This document shows positions 6,384 through 13,453 of a DNA stretch of 57,035 bases, piece by piece (the stretch's first letter is position 1; each line of letters begins with the position of its first letter). The notes beneath the pieces were generated by a model. The model did not search any database. It was not told the origin of the DNA and worked only from the letters and a program-made list of their open reading frames with translations. Location of the stretch: the NCBI GenBank assembly GCA_017391525.1, contig JAFOYE010000024.1, positions 1-57,035 on the forward strand, given 5' to 3'. The DNA comes from Paludibacteraceae bacterium (lineage in GTDB: Bacteria > Bacteroidota > Bacteroidia > Bacteroidales > Paludibacteraceae). The position numbers and the translations under genes were made by a program.

Positions 6384-8204
6384 TCAGAAGTTTAGGGGTT
6401 GACCTAATGTATTGTAATATATTCCGTTGTACTCAATAAGGAGCTGACCATTGCGGATAATCTTGGTATTTTTCTTTTCTATAATAGTATCTTCAATATC
6501 AGTAGTTCCGTTGTTGCAAGAGGTGATATAGCGGGAGTATGAGTATGTCGTAGTAGTACCTGTGCCGCTGCTAGTTGTTTCAATGGTAATACTGCTAAAG
6601 GATGGACCTGCATCTGCAGTACTTGTTGGACTAGAGAAACGCAAAGCACCTACTCCAGATGGAGTGGAACTTGGCGTCCATGTATAATCCTTCAGATTAT
6701 TATTACTAGCCTTCAATTCACCTAATTTCTTACCAGCTACAGAAAACTCAATGGTGTTATACTGAGTACCACCCCATGTACGCATATTGATGGTAATACT
6801 TGTTATCTTGCTAGCATCCACAGAAGGAGATTCGGCATACGAATTTTTGACCATTTTCCAATACTTACTTTGCTTATCTAAGCCCGAAAGAGTCCAACCT
6901 TGGGTGTTAGTCAGGTTTATAGCAATGGTAGAAGGAGTTGATACCGTTATTTCTTCCTCGGTCAGTTGTGCAAAGACCGCATGGAAGGTAGTATTTTGTG
7001 TAATATCTGGTGCATCATTCGCTGTAGAGAAGAGGTCGGTAGGAATATTGTCTGTAGAGCCATTGATCACATCTTCGCTCCAACCTACAAACTGCGTACT
7101 AATCTCGTCGCAAGACTTAGGTGCCGTTGGCAATTGGTAAACTACACCACCCTTATTTACAGATAGAGTTGGGTTACCCGCAGTATATACTTCGCCATTC
7201 ACCATCCAAGTTACGGTGCATTTCTCTACTGGATCTACTGTACTTCCGCCCTCGAGTGAACCATTACTTTGACCCAACACAAAACGCGAGTCGTATGCAG
7301 TAATCAATTTAGACAAATCAAGCGTTTGGCCTGCTTTCTCGCCCCAGATATACTCTGCCAAGTAAGGATAGTCGATAAATGGATTGCGGTTACCTTGCGT
7401 TTGTTGAATGCCATTGTTACGATCGATTTCTTTTTGTGATACAGGATCTTGGCGGTGCCATTTCATAAGCAATGCCACACCATACTTTGTAAGACCAAAA
7501 GCGCCTGTAGAATAATTAGTTGAGAATATCTTGCTTCCATCACCAGTCGTGAATGCTGAATAATCGCCATTTGCCCACTTAATCATTGTACCAAAATAGC
7601 CACGAGCGAAGTCACCTTTGTACTCATCGCGTGGTTCGAACACGGTACCTGAGCACGAAATAGAAGCACCTGTATTACCAGCAATCGTATTTCCGCCAGT
7701 AATAGTAATACTCTTAGCAGAACCTAATTTCGCGCCATCGTAGGTATAAGAAGCACTAGATACCTCGCCAAAAGCATAACTACTTCGTTTATTATTGACA
7801 TAACCATCCGTTGGGACTACTTGGAAGATGTCACATCCAGGGCCACTCTTAGATCCGCCAAACCATGATTTAGGGATAGAGTGCTCACGGTTATAGCAAT
7901 CACACTCGTTATTGTATGAGCCACATTGATCCGAACCAACAGTCCAACTACAGTCGCTATACATATCCCATATTTTACCATTATCACGCATATCTGTTTT
8001 CTTATATGCGCCCCACAATCCGTCATAACCTAACGAAGAATAACCTAGTTTAGTTACTTTCTGAATAGCATCAAAGAGTGTTTTCCCTGATTTGCCATCA
8101 ATATCCTCATAATACGCAGGCAATGAAGCGGCAGGAGTTACGGACTTTGCAAAGAAGGAAAGTGCAAAGAAGAAAATAGAACTAAGAAGAAAAATTCTTT
8201 TCAT
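6384..8204 (-). CDS. Secreted endonuclease I family nuclease with C-terminal module
   Basis: Predicted exported DNA/RNA endonuclease, 606 residues. Signal peptide 1-20. The endonuclease I (Vvn/EndA) domain covers about 30-290: NREHSIPKSWFGG holds the catalytic His, followed by CDIFQVVPTDGYVNNKRS, FEPRDEYKGDFARGYFGTM and WHRQDPVSQKEIDRNNGIQ. An InlB/Listeria-Bacteroides-type repeat follows (about 325-410, VTWMVNGEVYT ... GWSEDV ... FHAVFAQ), then a beta-rich module and the final KIIRNGQLLIEYNGIYYNTL + GQPL, a C-terminal module shared with three other proteins here. The last codons and stop (LNF*) lie in cttctgaacctctgaac, a repeat-like stretch. A likely role is nutrient or phosphate scavenging from extracellular DNA. 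Its promoter is at 8241. Confidence 0.88.
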   Translation of the reverse strand: MKRIFLLSSIFFFALSFFAKSVTPAASLPAYYEDIDGKSGKTLFDAIQKVTKLGYSSLGYDGLWGAYKKTDMRDNGKIWDMYSDCSWTVGSDQCGSYNNECDCYNREHSIPKSWFGGSKSGPGCDIFQVVPTDGYVNNKRSSYAFGEVSSASYTYDGAKLGSAKSITITGGNTIAGNTGASISCSGTVFEPRDEYKGDFARGYFGTMIKWANGDYSAFTTGDGSKIFSTNYSTGAFGLTKYGVALLMKWHRQDPVSQKEIDRNNGIQQTQGNRNPFIDYPYLAEYIWGEKAGQTLDLSKLITAYDSRFVLGQSNGSLEGGSTVDPVEKCTVTWMVNGEVYTAGNPTLSVNKGGVVYQLPTAPKSCDEISTQFVGWSEDVINGSTDNIPTDLFSTANDAPDITQNTTFHAVFAQLTEEEITVSTPSTIAINLTNTQGWTLSGLDKQSKYWKMVKNSYAESPSVDASKITSITINMRTWGGTQYNTIEFSVAGKKLGELKASNNNLKDYTWTPSSTPSGVGALRFSSPTSTADAGPSFSSITIETTSSGTGTTTTYSYSRYITSCNNGTTDIEDTIIEKKNTKIIRNGQLLIEYNGIYYNTLGQPLNF

Positions 8205-8240
8205 ATTTTGTCAAATTTATATTTCATATAAAATAGCCCA

Positions 8241-8248
8241 CAAAATTA
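8241..8248 (-). promoter_or_regulatory. Promoter of the nuclease gene (-7 box)
   Basis: TAATTTTG on the minus strand; TTTG -33 box starts 24 nt upstream with an A6 tract between. Confidence 0.65.
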
Positions 8249-8296
8249 CTGCTTTTTTGGTAATTAAACAAATATTTCCTAAAAATATAACAAAAA

Positions 8297-8326
8297 AAAT
8301 CACCATAGCTAATGCCATAGTGATTT
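8297..8326 (-). terminator. Terminator of dnaA
   Basis: AAATCACCATAGC / TAAT / GCCATAGTGATTT gives a 13-bp stem with two wobble pairs; on the minus strand it is followed by a T-run. It lies 22 nt after the dnaA stop. Confidence 0.8.
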
Positions 8327-8348
8327 CTTCTTGTATAACAGATGTTTA

Positions 8349-9719
8349 CTATCTTCCTAGAGCTCGTTCAATAGAAGCTATTTCTTGTCTCAAAACAGCA
8401 TCGTAACTCATCAGATCATCCATTTGAGATAGCGAATAAGCTACTGTAGCATGGTCACGATGTACTTGTTTGCCAATCTCAGCTAAAGAACTATCGGTAT
8501 ACTTCTTGATGAGGTACATTACTATATTTCTTGCTCTCACTGCCTCTCGTTGTCGTGTGCGTGCAGTAATGATGCGTTCAGATATGTTCATTTGCTGACA
8601 CACTGTCATAACAATATCTTTAGGATCATATGTCTTAGGTTGTAATGGTACCAATCTACCTACCGCAGTTTGGGCCAATGTGATATCAATTGGGCTATCA
8701 GTTAGAGTAGAATATGCTAATAGACTAGCCAACACACCCTCCAAATCACGCACATTCTCAGTAACATTAGTCGCAATATACTCCACAATATCATCGCTCA
8801 ACTTGATGCCATCCTTATGCAAACGATATGACAAGATATCTTTTCTTAGCATATAGTCAGGACGAGTAATTTCTGCCGCTAATCCCCACTTAAAACGTGA
8901 CAACAAACGCTCTTGCATACCGCGTAACTCCATAGGGCTACGATCCGAAGTCAAAACCAATTGTTTGTGACTTTGTTGCAAGTGATTGAATATTTGAAAG
9001 AAAGTATCCTGGGTTCCTTTGAGATCTGCAAAATACTGAATATCATCCACAATCAGCACATCCACAGACTGATAGAACATCAAGAAATCAGGCACACGAT
9101 TGTGGTTAACTGCATCTTGGAATTGCAACTTAAATGTATTAGCCGATACATATAATACCCTAGCACTAGGATTAAGAGCACATACTTCATTACCAATTGC
9201 ATTTGCTAAGTGAGTCTTTCCTACTCCACTTCCTCCAAACAAGAACAATGGGTTGAAAATCGTTTTTCCAGGATTCTTAGCTATTTCTACAGCAGCTGCA
9301 CGAGCTAACTTGTTAGGTTCACCTTTAATATAATTAGAGAAGGTATATTGTTGGTTCAGATGACTCTCCCAATCGTTTCTGATAGGAGCTATACCCTGTA
9401 CCATCGGTGCAATTGGAGCGGCATTTTGAAGCTTAATATTATCACTAGGGATATCTACACTACTTCCAGCCATCATCACTCGATATTCCAAGCGAACATT
9501 CGCTCCAAATACCTTACGTAATACGCGCGAGAGAAGATCTAAGTAATTATCCTCGATGTAATCTACAATAAATTGACTTCTCACCTGCAAGACGAGCAAA
9601 TTGTTTTCCCATTGAATAGCATTAACAGATGCAAACCAAGTTTGGTATGCACTTTGCGATAGATTATCTCGCAAAATCTGTTGGCATTCAGACCACAATA
9701 TGTTCAAATTCTCTTGCAT
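8349..9719 (-). CDS. dnaA: Chromosomal replication initiator DnaA
   Basis: Binds DnaA boxes, melts the origin and loads the helicase. At 456 residues it has the usual length. Domain I (about 1-80: NILWSECQQILRDNLSQSAY, TWFASVNAIQW) is followed by a short linker. The AAA+ domain has Walker A GGSGVGKTHLANAIGNE, Walker B VLIVDDIQYFADLKGTQ and sensor I LTSDRSPMEL. The C-terminal DNA-binding domain carries the signature RDHATVAYSLSQMD. It is a single-gene unit with its own promoter at 9837 and terminator at 8297. The neighbours (MCE, amidase, nuclease) are not replication genes, as is common in Bacteroidota. Confidence 0.97.
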   Translation of the reverse strand: MQENLNILWSECQQILRDNLSQSAYQTWFASVNAIQWENNLLVLQVRSQFIVDYIEDNYLDLLSRVLRKVFGANVRLEYRVMMAGSSVDIPSDNIKLQNAAPIAPMVQGIAPIRNDWESHLNQQYTFSNYIKGEPNKLARAAAVEIAKNPGKTIFNPLFLFGGSGVGKTHLANAIGNEVCALNPSARVLYVSANTFKLQFQDAVNHNRVPDFLMFYQSVDVLIVDDIQYFADLKGTQDTFFQIFNHLQQSHKQLVLTSDRSPMELRGMQERLLSRFKWGLAAEITRPDYMLRKDILSYRLHKDGIKLSDDIVEYIATNVTENVRDLEGVLASLLAYSTLTDSPIDITLAQTAVGRLVPLQPKTYDPKDIVMTVCQQMNISERIITARTRQREAVRARNIVMYLIKKYTDSSLAEIGKQVHRDHATVAYSLSQMDDLMSYDAVLRQEIASIERALGR

Positions 9720-10110
9720 TAATATCTTTTAAACCTTTATTTAGACGCGAAAGCCCCCCTTTACTGCATTTCTACAGTTATCCATAAAACTAACTCTGAA
9801 AGCGGTAAAAAAACAGTACTTTCGCGAAATCGAGTGCAAAGGTACTGCTTTTTTTTGAATCATCCAAATCTCAATATTTGAGACCGAATTCATATCAACT
9901 TATATCACAAAAAATCAAAGCATTAAGTTATGTATTTTGATTTTCTTACAATTATAGACGAGCGATATATATAACTTGTTGGTTTTCACTAACAATCATT
10001 ATTTAAGTTCCACAGAAAAACGTTCCACAAAACACACTTAAAACAATGATTAGCAACCAGATATAATCTTTTTCAACATCTTGCGTTAATTAGACTATCG
10101 AAAAATAAGA
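9720..10110. other. Gene-free region upstream of dnaA
   Basis: AT-rich. It contains the dnaA promoter, one DnaA-box-like site TTATCCATA (9778-9786), and two GTTCCACA words 15 nt apart (10007-10014, 10022-10029). An imperfect hairpin (AAAATCAAA...TTTGATTTT, about 9911-9952) could end transcription from the MCE gene. It is too weak to call an origin. Confidence 0.45.
9837..9844 (-). promoter_or_regulatory. Promoter of dnaA (-7 box)
   Basis: TACCTTTG on the minus strand; TTTG -33 box 24 nt upstream and an A8 tract in the spacer. Confidence 0.75.
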
Positions 10111-11028
10111 TTATTTAGGTAGTTTCTTTTGGATAAATGGACGAGCCTTAATTGAAGATACTACAGAATCTACATTTAGCACGACATTGTCCAAGTCTTG
10201 TAGGGTTGTATTCAAGTTATCGTACAAAGCCTTATCGTTAAGCAAAAGACCCAATGTTCCATCTTGAGAACCTATGATTTGCTTCACTTCTCCAATTACA
10301 GTATTGATACTATCTACAACAGCTGTTACGTCTACTTGACCTACTTCCTTAGCAATTAGATCTACCTCATTAGCAACAGAAGCAAAGCTATTCATCGTCT
10401 TATCCACTTTAGTCACAATAGATGGTACTTGATCTTGTATCAAAGCACGTAATTCATTGCTGCTAGTCTTAAGATCATTGCTGATTTGTTCTACATTTTG
10501 CAATGTTTGATATACACTACCCTCACTCATTTCGTTATTGAGTGATGCTACCAATGTAGTTGCCTCAGCTAGCACACTATCCAATTTAGCCAAAATACCT
10601 TGCTCCAAGTTCTCCATAAGTCCAGGCACAACAACAGATTTTAACTTATCGCCACTTTTGCAGATCTTAGAAGAGTCATAGTTCTCTGGAAAGACGAGTT
10701 CTATTGCCATACCTCCTAATAGACCATCGGCTACCAAAGCCATCTCGGTGCCAACAGGTACTTGTATGGTTTCATCAATTGAAACTGACACAACAAAAGC
10801 AGAATCTTTGGTAAAGTCATATTGAATAGTTTCTACCAAACCAACTTGACAACCTTTGATATACACAGGTGCCTGTTCTGTCAATCCACTAATATTCTCA
10901 AACTGACCTACATAAACGGAGGTAGATGAAAAAATGTTTATACCTTTCAAAAAGTTAAGACCAAAATACAGTATTACTCCACACAATATTGCGAGTACAC
11001 CAACTTTCAATTCTCTAGAGTGTTTCAT
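10111..11028 (-). CDS. MCE (MlaD-like) lipid transport protein
   Basis: Periplasmic substrate-binding component of an MCE/Mla-type lipid transporter, 305 residues from ATG 11028 (MKHSRELKVGVLAILCGVIL). The single N-terminal membrane anchor (about 8-25) is followed by the MCE domain (about 37-115: VYVGQFENISGLTEQAPVYI, GCQVGLV, VPVGTEMALVADGLLGGMAI). The long C-terminal half is predominantly helical and would form the oligomeric channel seen in this family. It begins 4 nt after the amidase stop, so the two are co-transcribed. The ATPase and permease partners (MlaE/MlaF) are not in the window. Confidence 0.9.
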   Translation of the reverse strand: MKHSRELKVGVLAILCGVILYFGLNFLKGINIFSSTSVYVGQFENISGLTEQAPVYIKGCQVGLVETIQYDFTKDSAFVVSVSIDETIQVPVGTEMALVADGLLGGMAIELVFPENYDSSKICKSGDKLKSVVVPGLMENLEQGILAKLDSVLAEATTLVASLNNEMSEGSVYQTLQNVEQISNDLKTSSNELRALIQDQVPSIVTKVDKTMNSFASVANEVDLIAKEVGQVDVTAVVDSINTVIGEVKQIIGSQDGTLGLLLNDKALYDNLNTTLQDLDNVVLNVDSVVSSIKARPFIQKKLPK

Positions 11029-11032
11029 TTTT

Positions 11033-11797
11033 TTATTTATTTTCTTTATAATATTTTTCAAAAGCAGCAAAAATGCCATTAACTATTCCTTTTTTTCCAG
11101 CATCACTAGACAACCATTTCTCTTCGTCTGCATTGCTAATAAATCCCATCTCGATCAACACACCAGGACATGCAGATTTTAGAAGGACCCAAAATGCGGC
11201 TTGTCTAACACCACGATTAGCACGTTTCAATGTATTGACAAACTCATTTTGAATTGTTTCAGCAAAAGCCAAACTACTATCCATATAATCATGCTGCATC
11301 AATTCGAACATGATATAACTTTCAATAGAGTTATCAAATCCCTGATACACTGTCAAATCTTTCTCCAACTTCATCACAGAGTTCTCACGCATAGCCACAT
11401 CCAAGTTATCATCCATGCGCTCCGTACCCAAAATAAAAGTCTCTGCTCCGCAAGCATTGCGATTATCAGCAGCATTGGTATGGATACTAATAAACAACTT
11501 TTTCGAATCCTTGCACTTATTCACAATATTAGCACGATTCTGCAAGGTCAAGAACACATCAGATTCACGTGTTAGAACAACGGCTACCTCAGGATACTTA
11601 GCACGAATTCTCTCTGCCAGTTGTTTAGCAACGTCCAAATTCAAATCCTTCTCCTGGATTCCCATTGTCAAACCCACTGCGCCCGCATCATGCCCTCCGT
11701 GACCTGCATCAATCACAACCGTGAACGACTGTAAGGACAGAAGCACTATGGTAAATACGATAACAGATACACACTTACGAAACATTGTCATAAACAT
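11033..11797 (-). CDS. N-acetylmuramoyl-L-alanine amidase
   Basis: Zinc-dependent peptidoglycan amidase of the Amidase_3 (AmiC) type, 254 residues, which cuts the bond between MurNAc and L-Ala. Signal peptide about 1-25 (VIVFTIVLLSLQSF). Zinc ligands are seen in DAGHGGHD, in the Glu of GIQEKDLNLD, and in SIHTNAA; the catalytic Glu is in GVLIEMGFISN. The domain fills the protein and there are no cell-wall binding repeats. The start could also be the Met codons at 11791 or 11785, which give the same signal peptide. It is first in a two-gene unit with the MCE protein and has its own promoter at 11826. Confidence 0.93.
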   Translation of the reverse strand: MFMTMFRKCVSVIVFTIVLLSLQSFTVVIDAGHGGHDAGAVGLTMGIQEKDLNLDVAKQLAERIRAKYPEVAVVLTRESDVFLTLQNRANIVNKCKDSKKLFISIHTNAADNRNACGAETFILGTERMDDNLDVAMRENSVMKLEKDLTVYQGFDNSIESYIMFELMQHDYMDSSLAFAETIQNEFVNTLKRANRGVRQAAFWVLLKSACPGVLIEMGFISNADEEKWLSSDAGKKGIVNGIFAAFEKYYKENK

Positions 11798-11825
11798 AAT
11801 TCATCTAGTATACATAAAAAGTCCA

Positions 11826-11833
11826 CAAAGGTA
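11826..11833 (-). promoter_or_regulatory. Promoter of the amidase-MCE unit (-7 box)
   Basis: TACCTTTG on the minus strand; ATTG-type -33 box 24 nt upstream, A8 tract in the spacer. Confidence 0.75.
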
Positions 11834-11868
11834 CTACTTTTTTTTGGAATACGCAATAGTAACAACAA

Positions 11869-11894
11869 AAAAAGACGACATATGTCGTCTTTTT
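11869..11894 (-). terminator. Terminator after tRNA-His
   Basis: Perfect palindrome: AAAAAGACGACA faces TATGTCGTCTTTTT directly after the tRNA 3' end, followed by more T residues on the minus strand. Confidence 0.85.
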
Positions 11895-11895
11895 G

Positions 11896-11969
11896 GGTGA
11901 CTAGTGGGGCTCGAACCCACGACACTCGGAACCACAATCCGATGCTCTGCCAGCTGAGCTATAGCCACC
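11896..11969 (-). tRNA. tRNA-His (GTG)
   Basis: Complete cloverleaf. The acceptor arm GTGGCTA pairs with TAGTCAC, with an encoded extra 5' G (G-1) and discriminator C73, both identity elements of tRNA-His. The anticodon loop is TTGTGGT (anticodon GTG), and the T-arm carries GGTTCGAGCC. CCA is not encoded. It is transcribed alone between a promoter at 11999 and a terminator at 11869. Confidence 0.97.
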
Positions 11970-11998
11970 ATGTACGCTCTCTTATCCGAAAGCGGGTG

Positions 11999-12006
11999 CA
12001 AAGGTA
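11999..12006 (-). promoter_or_regulatory. Promoter of tRNA-His (-7 box)
   Basis: TACCTTTG on the minus strand; TTTG -33 box 24 nt upstream, A8 tract in the spacer. The core is nearly identical to the dnaA promoter. Confidence 0.75.
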
Positions 12007-12101
12007 CTGCTTTTTTTTGACATGACCAAATTTTTCGTCAAAAAAAGTGTATTTTAGTTTATTTATATGCTACAACAGGGGGAAACACAAACAAAAACCA
12101 C

Positions 12102-13301
12102 CTACTCTGCCCTTTCTGCATTATACGCTTCCAATGCCTTACGCAAAACAAGCATTGCTTTACCTAGATCTTCTCTATTAAGAATATAGGCCATACGAAC
12201 TTGTTTTTTGCCTTGCGATGGATCGGTATAGAAACCACTGCCTGGAGCCATCATCACAGTCTGACCCTCGTATTGAAAATCAGTCAAGCACCAACGGCAG
12301 AAATCATCCGTATCCTCCACAGGCAACTGCACCATTACATAGAACGCACCCATAGGCGTAGGAGCAAATACTCCTGGAATCTGGTTGAGTTGGTCAATCA
12401 AATAGTTACGACGAGCCAAATATTCATCATACACCTCCTCCATATACTCCTGTGGTGTCGAAAGCGAAGTTTCTGCTATCACTTGGCCTATCAATGGCGG
12501 AGACAAACGAGCTTGACAGAACTTCATTACCGCATTGTGCACCTCTTTATTCTTGGTAATCAAGGCACCAATACGAATACCACATTCTGAATAGCGCTTA
12601 CTAACCGAGTCAATCAGCACCACATTTTGCTCAATACCCTCCAAGTGGAACGCTGAAATATATGGACGCTTAGTATAGATAAATTCACGATAAACCTCGT
12701 CGGAGAATAAATAGAGATTATATTTCTGCACCAAATCACGAATCTGCATCATCTCTTTCTTCGAATAGAGATAACCTGTTGGATTATTAGGATTGCAGAT
12801 CAGGATAGCACGTGTTTTGTCCGTAATCTGCTCTTCAAAAGCCTCTACTGATGGCAATCGAAAACCATTCTCAATATCGGTTTTAACAGATTTCACCACC
12901 GCTCCACATGAAATAGCAAAAGCCATATAGTTGGCATAACTAGGATCAGTAACAATAATCTCATCTCCTGGATTCAAGCATGCCATATAGGCAAACATAA
13001 TTGCCTCAGAGCCACCAGTCGTGATAATAATCTCATCTGGAGAGAGGTCAATACCATACTCCGCATAATACCCTACCATCTTCGTGCGAAGCGATTTAAT
13101 ACCTTGTGATGGACTATACTCTAGAATTTCTTGCTTAAAATTCTGCAATGCATCCATCGCACAGGCAGGTGTTTTGATATCTGGTTGTCCGATATTCAAA
13201 TGGTAGATATGTACGCCGTTGCGTTTAGCCGCATCTGCGTATTTAGCCAGTTTACGAATAGGCGATTCTGGCATATTTTGTGCTCGAGTAGAAATTTTCA
13301 T
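12102..13301 (-). CDS. PLP-dependent class I/II aminotransferase
   Basis: Fold-type I aminotransferase of the aspartate aminotransferase superfamily, 399 residues from ATG 13301 (MKISTRAQNMPESPIRKLAK). Seen motifs: HLNIGQPDIKTP, TTGGSEAIMFAYMACLNPGD, the PLP-phosphate and pyridine-binding block ICNPNNPTGYLYS, FSDEVYREFIY, and the Schiff-base lysine in DSVSKRYSECGIRIGAL. The C-terminal Arg that binds the substrate carboxylate is probably the one in VRMAYILN. The upstream open frame to 13499 crosses the promoter at 13338 and a terminator, so it is not coding. Substrate is unknown; Bacteroidales relatives are annotated as aspartate or aromatic aminotransferases. Confidence 0.92.
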   Translation of the reverse strand: MKISTRAQNMPESPIRKLAKYADAAKRNGVHIYHLNIGQPDIKTPACAMDALQNFKQEILEYSPSQGIKSLRTKMVGYYAEYGIDLSPDEIIITTGGSEAIMFAYMACLNPGDEIIVTDPSYANYMAFAISCGAVVKSVKTDIENGFRLPSVEAFEEQITDKTRAILICNPNNPTGYLYSKKEMMQIRDLVQKYNLYLFSDEVYREFIYTKRPYISAFHLEGIEQNVVLIDSVSKRYSECGIRIGALITKNKEVHNAVMKFCQARLSPPLIGQVIAETSLSTPQEYMEEVYDEYLARRNYLIDQLNQIPGVFAPTPMGAFYVMVQLPVEDTDDFCRWCLTDFQYEGQTVMMAPGSGFYTDPSQGKKQVRMAYILNREDLGKAMLVLRKALEAYNAERAE

Positions 13302-13337
13302 AACACCATATAAAATATTACCTAATATAATTCGCTG

Positions 13338-13345
13338 CAAAGGTA
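13338..13345 (-). promoter_or_regulatory. Promoter of the aminotransferase (-7 box)
   Basis: TACCTTTG on the minus strand; CTTG-type -33 box 24 nt upstream, A8 tract between. Confidence 0.75.
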
Positions 13346-13380
13346 GCATTTTTTTTCCATATACACAAGTATCACAACAA

Positions 13381-13412
13381 AAAATCGCCATTGGATAACC
13401 AACAGCGATTTT
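13381..13412 (-). terminator. Terminator of nrdJ
   Basis: AAAATCGC ... GCGATTTT with an inner TTGG/CCAA pairing, followed on the minus strand by a T-run, 41 nt after the nrdJ stop. Confidence 0.75.
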
Positions 13413-13453
13413 CTTTACATATAGCTTATTAGCATCAATGCTTGATAGCCTCA

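Noticed and set aside
9720..10110. Replication origin oriC
   Set aside because: Only one near-match to a DnaA box and no cluster; proximity to dnaA is not a reliable guide in Bacteroidota.
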